Source: an uncultured Bacilli bacterium
GTDB taxonomy: Bacteria > Bacillota_I > Bacilli_A > RF39 > UBA660
Direction: 5' to 3'
DNA length: 9,000 nt
NCBI GenBank assembly: GCA_947584955.1
Contig: CANPWS010000039.1
Span: 1-9,000, forward strand
Part shown: piece by piece, positions 1 to 6,122 of the stretch
How the letters are laid out: each line of letters starts with the position of its first letter
How positions within the stretch are numbered: position 1 is the stretch's first letter
Translations under genes and position numbers: made by a program
The notes under the pieces: model-generated
Seen by the model: the letters and a program-made list of their open reading frames with translations, nothing else
What the model was told of the DNA's origin: nothing
The model's database searches: none

Positions 1-380
1 TAGAAGATTATTATAAAAGAATAACTAAATATCATAAACTGGAAATAATTGAATTAGAAGATTCAAATATTATTAAGGAAAAAGACTTAATATTAAAAAA
101 TATAAATAAAAAAGATTATATAATTACATTAGAAATTGAAGGAAAGAATATTTCTTCACCAGAACTTGCAGAAAAAATAGATAAGACATTAATAACTAAT
201 TCATGTATAACTTTTATAATTGGTGGATCAAATGGAATACACGAAGATATAAAAAAAATTTCTAACTTTAGTTTATCATTTTCAAAGTTAACATTTCCAC
301 ATGGGTTATTTAGATTAATATTATTAGAACAACTTTATCGAAGTTTTAAAATTATAAATAATGAAACATATCATAAATAA
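1..380 (+). CDS. rlmH: RlmH, 23S rRNA (pseudouridine-1915 N3)-methyltransferase, C-terminal part
   Basis: RlmH is a SPOUT-class, SAM-dependent enzyme that methylates pseudouridine 1915 in helix 69 of 23S rRNA on assembled 70S ribosomes. The gene is cut by the window edge. The reading frame starts with the complete codon at position 3 and gives 125 residues before TAA at 378-380; the family is about 155-160 aa, so roughly 30 N-terminal residues lie upstream. Visible hallmarks are the SAM-binding trefoil-knot loop (IIGGSNG, GGxxG type, about nt 216-236), then SLSFSKLTFPHGLFRLILLEQ, which matches the family's LSLSKMTFPHxLxRxxLLEQ region, and the nearly invariant ending YRSF-KIINNETYHK, in which the terminal YHK is diagnostic. 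A probable terminator 20 nt downstream suggests that it ends its own transcript and is not joined to the next gene. Identity is secure; only the missing start is uncertain. Confidence 0.93.
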   Translation, partial: EDYYKRITKYHKLEIIELEDSNIIKEKDLILKNINKKDYIITLEIEGKNISSPELAEKIDKTLITNSCITFIIGGSNGIHEDIKKISNFSLSFSKLTFPHGLFRLILLEQLYRSFKIINNETYHK

Positions 381-399
381 ATTAAAATATATTATAATT

Positions 400-432
400 A
401 AAAGCCTACCAAAAAAGTAAGCTTTTTCTTTC
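400..432 (+). terminator. Probable intrinsic terminator after rlmH
   Basis: The arms at 400-409 (AAAAGCCTAC) and 417-426 (GTAAGCTTTT) form a 10-position stem with one C-A mismatch (406/420) and a 7-nt loop, CAAAAAA. The 3' arm runs into a T-rich tail (TTTTTCTTTC). It sits 20 nt past the rlmH stop. The stem is short and has only three G-C pairs, so the strength is probably moderate. Confidence 0.55.
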
Positions 433-455
433 ATTTAAATAAAATATATGATAAT
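427..455 (+). promoter_or_regulatory. Weak candidate promoter for the rluD-like/dusB/RDD/lysS operon
   Basis: GATAAT at 450-455 is one base from the -10 consensus and lies 30 nt before the GTG start of the pseudouridine synthase gene. The hexamer 17 nt upstream (427-432, TCTTTC) is a poor -35. A promoter is expected here because a terminator precedes and a tightly spaced operon follows, but in such AT-rich DNA the exact element is not certain. Confidence 0.3.
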
Positions 456-484
456 ATATATAAAAAGAAAAGGCAGAGATTAAA

Positions 485-1336
485 GTGAAAAATAATAAAG
501 AAATATTAAAAGTAGATAAAGTAGATACACTTATAAAATTTATAGAAGATAAAAAAAATTATTTATCTAAGAATAAAATAAAACAATACTTAAAATATAA
601 AATGGTAAAAGTAAATGATAAAGTAATAACAAATGCTAATTATAAACTAAATAAAGAAGATATAATAACAATAGATTATGAAAAGAATAATAATTTTGAT
701 TTAGAAATATTATATGAAGATAAAGATATAATAGCAATTAATAAACCTAGTGGGCTTTTATCAATATCAAATGATAAAGAAAAAGAAAAAACAGCTTTTA
801 AATTAGTAAGAGATTATGTAAGAAGTAAAGATGCAAAAACTTTTTTATTTACTATTCACAGAATAGATGAAGATACTTCTGGAGTATTAATGTTTGCTAA
901 AAGTGAAAAGATAAAACATTTATTTCAAGATAATTGGAATGATATTGTAAAAGAAAGATTATATTTAGCAGTAGTCGAAGGAAAAATAAAAGATAGTGGT
1001 ACATTTCATACTTATTTAAAAGAAAGTAAAAATGGTATGATATATTCTTCTAAAAACAAAGATGGTAAAGAAGCAATAACTAAATATAAAGTAATAAAAA
1101 GAAAAGATAATAAAAGTTTATTAGAAGTAAATATATTAACAGGAAGAAGAAACCAAATAAGAGTTCATTTAAGTGAAAATAAAACTCCAATAATGGGAGA
1201 TAAAAAATATGGATCAAAAGCTAAAACAAGATTGATGCTTCATGCAAAGAAGCTAAAATTAATAGATCCTAGAAATAATAAAATATTAGAAATAAATGCT
1301 AATATACCAAGTGAATTTAATGAAATAATGAAATAG
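485..1336 (+). CDS. RluA/RluD-family pseudouridine synthase with N-terminal S4 domain
   Basis: This enzyme isomerises uridine to pseudouridine in RNA, most likely in 23S rRNA, although the exact site cannot be read from the sequence. The 283 residues begin with an S4 RNA-binding domain (about 8-63, with ...VKVNDKVIT... as its core strand). The catalytic domain follows with NKPSGLLS (86-93), the signature HRIDEDTSG (125-133), in which Asp128 aligns with the family's catalytic aspartate, and TGRRNQIRVH (219-228) plus GDKKYG (238-243). TGR(R/K)NQIRVH in place of the more common GRTHQIRVHL fits a subgroup I recall from anaerobic Firmicutes and Bacteroidetes. The start is GTG: no ATG occurs before residue 40, which would remove most of the S4 domain. 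The Shine-Dalgarno sequence, AGGCAGAG at 471-478, is weak. It is the first gene of a probable operon, 14 nt before dusB. Family assignment is secure, but the choice among RluA, RluC and RluD targets is open. Confidence 0.9.
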   Translation: MKNNKEILKVDKVDTLIKFIEDKKNYLSKNKIKQYLKYKMVKVNDKVITNANYKLNKEDIITIDYEKNNNFDLEILYEDKDIIAINKPSGLLSISNDKEKEKTAFKLVRDYVRSKDAKTFLFTIHRIDEDTSGVLMFAKSEKIKHLFQDNWNDIVKERLYLAVVEGKIKDSGTFHTYLKESKNGMIYSSKNKDGKEAITKYKVIKRKDNKSLLEVNILTGRRNQIRVHLSENKTPIMGDKKYGSKAKTRLMLHAKKLKLIDPRNNKILEINANIPSEFNEIMK

Positions 1337-1350
1337 AAAAGGGAAATAAA

Positions 1351-2337
1351 ATGAGTTTTAAAATAGGAAATGTAGAAATTAAAAATAATATTGTTTTAGC
1401 ACCTATGGCAGGAATATGTAATAGTGCTTTTAGAAAAATAATAAAAGAAATGGGTTGTGGATTAATATATTCAGAGATGGTCAGTGATAAAGCAATAGTA
1501 TATGATAGCAAAAAAACTAAAGAAATGTTATATTTTGAAGAAGATGAAAGACCAATTGCTCAGCAAATATTTGGAAGTGATGTAGAAACATTCGTAGAAG
1601 CTGCTAAAACAGTATACGAAATCATGAAACCAGATATTATTGATATTAATATGGGATGTCCTGTTCCTAAAGTAGCAGTAAAGGCACAGGCAGGTTCGGC
1701 TTTATTAAAAGATTTAAATAAGGTAAGAGAAATAGTAGAAAAAGTTGTAAAAGCAGTGCCAGTTCCTGTTACTGTTAAAATAAGAAGTGGTTGGGATAAT
1801 AAAAGTATAAATGCTGTTGAGGTAGCAAAAGTAGTAGAGAAAGCAGGAGCATCAGCAATAACAGTTCATCCAAGGACAAGAAGTCAAGGTTATAGTGGAA
1901 AAGCAGATTTGGATATAATAAAAAAAGTTAAAGAAAATGTAAAAATACCAGTAATAGGAAATGGAGATATAGTTGATATTGAAAGTGCAAAGCACATGTT
2001 TTCATATACTAAATGTGATGCTATTATGATAGGAAGAGGAGTATTAGGTAATCCCTTTTTAATAAAAAAGTTAGTAACGTATTTTGAAAAAGGAATAGTA
2101 TTAGAAGATGCAAGTTATGAAGATAAAATAAATATGTGCTTTAAACATTTAAATTATTTATCAAAAATAAAAAATGAAAAAGTATGTGTACTTGAAATGA
2201 GATCACATATAGCATGGTATCTAAAAGGATTACCAAATAGTACATCAGTTAAAAACGAATGCTTTAAAGCTAAAACAAAAGCAAATTTAGAAAAAATATT
2301 AAATAACTATTTAAAAGAATTAAAAAATATTATATAA
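1351..2337 (+). CDS. dusB: DusB-type tRNA-dihydrouridine synthase
   Basis: This is an FMN- and NADPH-dependent enzyme that reduces specific uridines in tRNA to dihydrouridine. The 328-aa protein, of normal family length, shows a TIM-barrel FMN core. APMAGICNSAFR (17-28) is the opening FMN loop. DINMGCPVPKV (98-108) carries the catalytic Cys103, which protonates the uridine, and AGSALLKD (114-121) follows. TVKIRSGW (141-148) holds the FMN-contacting Lys143, TVHPRTR (171-177) holds His173, IGNGDI (202-207) binds flavin phosphate, and IMIGRGVLGNP (226-236) closes the barrel. The C-terminal helical tRNA-binding region spans about 250-328. The start codon is ATG with an AAAGGGA site 6 nt upstream. 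In Bacillus subtilis the orthologous gene lies immediately upstream of lysS; here a membrane-protein gene lies between them. The DusB (NifR3-like) subgroup is favoured by the MGCPVPKV form and the context. The gene ends in TAA followed by three more in-frame stops. Confidence 0.93.
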   Translation: MSFKIGNVEIKNNIVLAPMAGICNSAFRKIIKEMGCGLIYSEMVSDKAIVYDSKKTKEMLYFEEDERPIAQQIFGSDVETFVEAAKTVYEIMKPDIIDINMGCPVPKVAVKAQAGSALLKDLNKVREIVEKVVKAVPVPVTVKIRSGWDNKSINAVEVAKVVEKAGASAITVHPRTRSQGYSGKADLDIIKKVKENVKIPVIGNGDIVDIESAKHMFSYTKCDAIMIGRGVLGNPFLIKKLVTYFEKGIVLEDASYEDKINMCFKHLNYLSKIKNEKVCVLEMRSHIAWYLKGLPNSTSVKNECFKAKTKANLEKILNNYLKELKNII

Positions 2338-2344
2338 TAATAGT

Positions 2345-2351
2345 AGGTGAT
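2345..2351 (+). promoter_or_regulatory. Strong Shine-Dalgarno site of the RDD gene, overlapping the dusB stop cluster
   Basis: AGGTGAT matches seven consecutive positions of the 16S 3'-end complement (within AAGGAGGTGATC). It is separated by 4 nt from the ATG at 2356 and shares two bases with the last of four consecutive in-frame stop codons (2335-2346). Confidence 0.7.
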
Positions 2352-2355
2352 TTGA

Positions 2356-2967
2356 ATGAAAGCAAGTTTTTTTAAGAGATTAGGAGCATTTCTAGTTGAC
2401 ATGTTAATATTATCATTAATTAGTGATTTATTATTTATGGGATTTAGTAATGCTAAATATGAAAAAATAACGAAAGATTTAGAAAATTTAACAGAAGAAT
2501 TTGATGAAAAAATGGAAAATGAAGAAAATATAACATATGAAGAGCTTACTGATTATTTAAAACAAATTGCAGATTATACATATGAAGCTAATAAAGCTGC
2601 TGCACCAATTACAATAGCTACACCTATTATTACTATAGGATATTTTGTTGTATTTGCTTATTTAAATAAAGGACAGACATTAGGTAAAAAAATTCTACAT
2701 TTACGTATTAAAGAAGAAAAGAAAGATCCTAGTTTAAAAGCAATGATTATAAGATCATTATTTATAGTAAATATATTTAGTGGATTATTAAATATAATAT
2801 TGTTATATACATTAAGTGGATATAAATATTATTTAGTATTACTTTCAGTAACTGGAATAGAAGAGATATTTATTTTTATTACAGCATTATTTGTATTATA
2901 TAGAAAAGATAAAAGAGGACTTCATGATCTAATGGCTAAAACAACTGTAATAGAAGAAAGAGGTTAA
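2356..2967 (+). CDS. RDD-family integral membrane protein
   Basis: This 203-aa membrane protein has the RDD pattern: Arg8 and Asp15 in FFKRLGAFLVD at the first membrane segment, the central GQTLGKKILHLRI (107-118, usual form GQTxGKxxxGLRV), and the closing RGLHDLMAKTTVI (187-199), whose Asp191 is the second conserved Asp. Hydrophobic stretches at about 10-30, 82-103, 130-152 and 158-182 suggest four transmembrane segments. Residues 34-80 form a charged, Glu/Lys-rich, helix-prone insert between segments 1 and 2 that is longer than in minimal RDD proteins. RDD proteins have no general established function; cation/proton antiport has been reported for at least one, which should not be transferred here without evidence. 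The gene lies 18 nt after dusB and only 3 nt before lysS, so it is very probably co-transcribed and perhaps translationally coupled with them. Confidence 0.85.
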   Translation: MKASFFKRLGAFLVDMLILSLISDLLFMGFSNAKYEKITKDLENLTEEFDEKMENEENITYEELTDYLKQIADYTYEANKAAAPITIATPIITIGYFVVFAYLNKGQTLGKKILHLRIKEEKKDPSLKAMIIRSLFIVNIFSGLLNIILLYTLSGYKYYLVLLSVTGIEEIFIFITALFVLYRKDKRGLHDLMAKTTVIEERG

Positions 2968-2970
2968 AGC

Positions 2971-4437
2971 ATGGAAAAAACAGAACAAGAATTAATTAGA
3001 ATAGAAAAACTAAATAAAATAAAAGAAGTATGTAATCCATATCCTGAAAAATATGAAAGAACACATACATTAAAAGAAGCAAGAGAATTAGCAGATGGTA
3101 CGTTAGGTGTTAAAATTGCAGGAAGAATAGTTTTCATGAGAAAAATGGGAAAGTTAAGTTTTATACGTCTACGTGATATAGAAGCAGATATGCAAATAGA
3201 AATTAAAGTAGATATGGTCGGAGAAGAAAAATATGAGTTTTTCAAAAAACAGATTGATATTGGAGATTTTATAGGTGCAGAGGGTGAAATATTTACAACT
3301 CAAACAAATGAAAAAACCTTAAGAGTATCAAAGTTTGAATTTTTAGGAAAAGCCTTAAGACCACTTCCAGAAAAATTTCATGGACTTACAGATACAGAAT
3401 TAAAATATAGACAAAGGTATGTCGATTTAATTACAAATGAAGAAACTAGAAAAGTATTTTTAGGAAGAAGTAAGCTTTATTCATATATTCATAAATTTTT
3501 AGGAGAAAATGGTTTTTTAGAAGTTGAAACTCCAATTTTACAAAGTGCAGTATGTGGAGCCTCTGCAAGACCATTTTATACGCATCATAATGCTCTTGAT
3601 ATAGATTTAAATTTAAGAATAGCACCAGAAACATATCTAAAACAGTGTATAGCAGGAGGATATGATAGAGTATATGAAGTTGCTAAATGTTTTAGAAATG
3701 AAGGAATGGATAGTGAACATTTACAAGAATTTACTCAAGTAGAATGGTATGCATCATATTGGAATTTTGAAGATAATATTAAATTTTATCAAAAATTTAT
3801 AAAATCATTACTTACAGAATTACTAGGTACAACAACAATAGAATATCAAGGAAATATAATAGATTTTGGAAAAGATAATTGGGATAGAATAAATTATGTT
3901 GAAAAAATGCGAGAATTATATGGATTTGACTTTTTAGAAATTAATGATGTTCAAAAATTAAAAGAAAAGATAGTAGAAAAAGGCTTATTTAGCTATGAAG
4001 ATATGGAAGAATATAAATCATTAAGTCAGGTTATAGATTTTTCATATAAAAAATTAATTAGACAAAATATTATAAATCCAACAATAATATATAATTATCC
4101 AGCATCTTTAATACCATTAGCTAGAAGAAATGATGATGATAAAAGAATAATAGATGTATTTCAAGTATTAGTAAGTGGTACAGAATTATGCAAAGCTTAT
4201 TCAGAATTAGTAAATCCAGTAACTCAAAGAGAAACATTTGAAGAACAATTAAAAGCTAAAGCTGAAGGCGATGAGGAAGCAATGGATTTAGATGAAGATT
4301 TCTTACTAGCAATGGAACAAGGAATGCCACCAATTTCAGGATTAGGATTTGGAATAGATAGACTTATGATGATAATATTTAATCAGCCTTCTATTAGAGA
4401 TGTAGTTTTATTTCCAACAATGAAAAAAAATAAATAG
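2971..4437 (+). CDS. lysS: Class II lysyl-tRNA synthetase
   Basis: LysRS charges tRNA(Lys) with lysine in an ATP-dependent reaction in the cytosol. The 488 residues (family about 490-500) show an N-terminal anticodon-binding OB fold (about 45-130, starting VKIAGRIVFMRKMGKLSF) and a class II catalytic core. Motif 1 is at RQRYVDLI (147-154), followed by ETPILQSAVCGASARPFYTH (186-205) and LRIAPETYLK (215-224). Motif 2 has FRNEG (241-245, Arg242). Motif 3 is GLGFGIDRL (457-465, Arg464), and PSIRDVVLFPTMK closes the protein. Two active-site stretches differ from the usual bacterial form: EHLQEFTQVEWY (249-260) in place of RHNPEFTMLE-Y, and SGTELCKAYSELVNP (402-416) in place of ...GNGFSELNDP. The ATG at 2971 is 3 nt after the RDD gene, with AGAGG at 2959-2963 inside the end of that gene. 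No T-box leader is possible at this spacing. No clear terminator follows. Confidence 0.95.
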   Translation: MEKTEQELIRIEKLNKIKEVCNPYPEKYERTHTLKEARELADGTLGVKIAGRIVFMRKMGKLSFIRLRDIEADMQIEIKVDMVGEEKYEFFKKQIDIGDFIGAEGEIFTTQTNEKTLRVSKFEFLGKALRPLPEKFHGLTDTELKYRQRYVDLITNEETRKVFLGRSKLYSYIHKFLGENGFLEVETPILQSAVCGASARPFYTHHNALDIDLNLRIAPETYLKQCIAGGYDRVYEVAKCFRNEGMDSEHLQEFTQVEWYASYWNFEDNIKFYQKFIKSLLTELLGTTTIEYQGNIIDFGKDNWDRINYVEKMRELYGFDFLEINDVQKLKEKIVEKGLFSYEDMEEYKSLSQVIDFSYKKLIRQNIINPTIIYNYPASLIPLARRNDDDKRIIDVFQVLVSGTELCKAYSELVNPVTQRETFEEQLKAKAEGDEEAMDLDEDFLLAMEQGMPPISGLGFGIDRLMMIIFNQPSIRDVVLFPTMKKNK

Positions 4438-4486
4438 CAAAATTTGTTAACACTACGTGAAATCATGAAAAAAGTCGATAAATATA

Positions 4487-4495
4487 TGCTATAAT
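4487..4495 (+). promoter_or_regulatory. Extended -10 promoter element (TGCTATAAT) of the transporter gene
   Basis: A perfect TATAAT at 4490-4495 is preceded by TG one base upstream, the extended -10 arrangement that lessens the need for a -35. The best -35 at 17-18 nt spacing is poor (TGAAAA at 4466-4471). Transcription would start near 4502, only about 12 nt before the ATG at 4514. Confidence 0.6.
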
Positions 4496-4500
4496 TTATA

Positions 4501-4509
4501 TAAGGAGGT
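4501..4509 (+). promoter_or_regulatory. Near-perfect Shine-Dalgarno site of the transporter gene
   Basis: TAAGGAGGT at 4501-4509 matches nine bases of the 16S anti-Shine-Dalgarno complement and is spaced 4 nt from the ATG at 4514. It is the strongest ribosome binding site in the window and fixes the start codon. It nearly coincides with the transcription start predicted from the upstream -10 element. Confidence 0.8.
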
Positions 4510-4513
4510 CAAT

Positions 4514-5944
4514 ATGAAAAAACACAGTTTACTTAAATCTATGGTAATACTAGTATTATTAGTATTAATAGCATCATATTTCTTAGATGCCAGAGCAGGA
4601 GAAGTTAGTTATCTACCTTTTGGAGATATAGTAACAAACTATATTCAATCATATTATTACTTTTTTGATACATTAGTATTTATATTAATGGTAGGAGCTT
4701 TTTATGGAGTATTAAATAAGACAGTAGCATATAAAAAATTATTAGATAATATAGTTTTAAAAGTAAAATCAAATAGTAAAAGATTTATCTTTATATGCAT
4801 TATAGTCTTTGCTTTGTTAACATCATTAACAGGTATAACACTTCCATTAATAGTATTTATACCATTTGTTGTATCTATTATCTTACTATTAGGATATGAT
4901 AAATTAGTAGCAATATCTGCAACAGTACTTTCAATTTTAGTAGGAAGTATTGGAGGAATCTTTGTAACATTTAGAAGTCCTGGAGGTTATTCAGCAATAT
5001 CTGGAACAACGTTTGAAGATCTTGCAGGAATAGATAAATTTACAAATATTATTCCAGAAATAATATTATTGGTATTAGGAGTAGCATTATTAATATTATT
5101 TGTTAATAAGCATATTAAGAATGTAGAAGAAAAGAAAGTAAAATATGAATTAAATGGTAATACAGATCTTTTGGTAGCTGAAGTAAAAGGAAGCTATAAA
5201 GAAGTAAAAACATGGCCATTAATAATAATCTTATCATTATTATTAATAATATTCATCTTAGGATTAGTACCATGGGATAGTTTATTTAAATTAGAAATAT
5301 TTACAAAATTCCATACATGGATAACTGGACTTAATGTTAAAGAATTTTATATTTTTACAAGTATTATTTCAACAATGTTCCCAGCATTTGGTCATTGGAC
5401 AGAACTTGGATCATATATGATGCCAATTATATTTATGTTACTTGCAATAATTATAATTAAATTCATTTATAGAGTAAAATTAGATGATACATTAGATGGT
5501 ATGATTGATGGTGCAAAGAAAATATTACCAACTGCAATGCTTGTAACTTTTGCATATACAATATTAATTTGTACATATAATAATGGATTTATTGAAACAA
5601 TAATATCAAATGCAAGTAAAGGTGGAGATATTAATTTCGTACTTGCAACATTTATTAGTATGATAGGTAGTATTTTACATGTAGATTTATATTATACAGT
5701 AGCAGGAGTATTTACTCCAATTATAGGAACAGTTACAGATGAAGCAATGTTTTCAGCATTTGCTCTATCATTCCAGACAATATATGGATTAATGGGAATA
5801 ATTGCTCCAACAAGTTTACTATTAATATTTGCATTATCATACTTAGATGTTCCATATACAACATGGTTAAAATATATTTGGAGATTTGTACTAAGTTTAT
5901 TTATAATAATATTTGCAGTATTAATAATATTATCATTAATATAA
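4514..5944 (+). CDS. YfcC/AbgT-like (ion transporter superfamily) membrane transporter, substrate unknown
   Basis: This 476-aa polytopic membrane protein has hydrophobic segments at about 8-25, 52-68, 90-107, 109-128, 132-152, 178-197, 235-252, 278-295, 301-318, 340-356, 375-400, 423-443 and 453-475, so 11-13 helices. The order of features resembles the YfcC/AbgT/DcuC-type carriers. LVFILMVGAFYGVLNKT (54-70) corresponds to the early ...GGFxGVxxKTG helix. A helix and loop follow at TSLTGITLPLIVF (103-115) and GYDKLVAISATVLSILVGSIGG (127-148). A Gly/Ser/Pro re-entrant-like loop, TFRSPGGYSAISG, lies at 152-164. The ending IIAPTSLLLIFALSYLDVPYTTWLKYIW (429-456) resembles the ..PTSxxLxxxLAxxxVPYxxWLKF.. 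end of that family. By family it would be a secondary, ion-coupled carrier for a small organic anion or peptide-like solute, but the substrate cannot be inferred. It is expressed from its own promoter and closed by a strong terminator, so it appears monocistronic. The family call is from recall and is moderate. Confidence 0.7.
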   Translation: MKKHSLLKSMVILVLLVLIASYFLDARAGEVSYLPFGDIVTNYIQSYYYFFDTLVFILMVGAFYGVLNKTVAYKKLLDNIVLKVKSNSKRFIFICIIVFALLTSLTGITLPLIVFIPFVVSIILLLGYDKLVAISATVLSILVGSIGGIFVTFRSPGGYSAISGTTFEDLAGIDKFTNIIPEIILLVLGVALLILFVNKHIKNVEEKKVKYELNGNTDLLVAEVKGSYKEVKTWPLIIILSLLLIIFILGLVPWDSLFKLEIFTKFHTWITGLNVKEFYIFTSIISTMFPAFGHWTELGSYMMPIIFMLLAIIIIKFIYRVKLDDTLDGMIDGAKKILPTAMLVTFAYTILICTYNNGFIETIISNASKGGDINFVLATFISMIGSILHVDLYYTVAGVFTPIIGTVTDEAMFSAFALSFQTIYGLMGIIAPTSLLLIFALSYLDVPYTTWLKYIWRFVLSLFIIIFAVLIILSLI

Positions 5945-5979
5945 TATAGATTTTCCAAAATATAAAATGATAGAATATT

Positions 5980-6020
5980 AAAAAGAGTATTATATATTAA
6001 CATAATATTCTTTTTTTATT
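5980..6020 (+). terminator. Strong intrinsic terminator after the transporter gene
   Basis: The arms at 5980-5993 (AAAAAGAGTATTAT) and 6002-6015 (ATAATATTCTTTTT) pair over 14 positions with a single G-U wobble (5987/6009). The 8-nt loop is ATATTAAC, and the T-run extends to 6017. Because the stem is flanked by A's and T's it could also act on transcripts from the - strand, although no - strand gene is visible. It begins 36 nt after the transporter stop. Confidence 0.75.
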
Positions 6021-6122
6021 TATTAAAAAGGAATTATAAAATAATAAATTGTCAATATTTTGCTGCTTAAAAAAAGAAAAAATAGAACATAATATCATAG
6101 AATACATTGAAAGGGGTATTAT

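Noticed and set aside
219..229. RluD-like TGRRNQIRVH motif of the first complete gene (residue numbers given) considered as an anomalous active site
   Set aside because: The R/K-N form of this motif is, as I recall, normal for a subgroup of RluA-family enzymes in anaerobic bacteria, and the catalytic HRID stretch is intact.
393..398. TATAAT just after rlmH
   Set aside because: It lies immediately before the terminator hairpin and has no -35 at suitable spacing; in DNA this rich in A and T the hexamer is expected by chance.
2964..3634. Reverse-strand open frames inside lysS (93 and 62 codons)
   Set aside because: They fall within the conserved LysRS coding sequence and show no motif or start signal of their own.
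4438..4486. Terminator search after lysS
   Set aside because: The segment holds a GTTAAC palindrome but no stem-loop with a T-run, so no terminator is called.
6049..6056. CtsR-like half site, TGTCAA
   Set aside because: CtsR operators need two GGTCAAA-type heptads in direct repeat with a 3-nt gap; only one imperfect half is present.
6049..6103. Possible clpC promoter: TTGTCA (6049-6054), CATAAT (6088-6093) and TAGAAT (6098-6103)
   Set aside because: The elements are individually close to consensus, but no pair has 16-18 nt spacing, so I cannot support a specific promoter even though one must exist after the upstream terminator.
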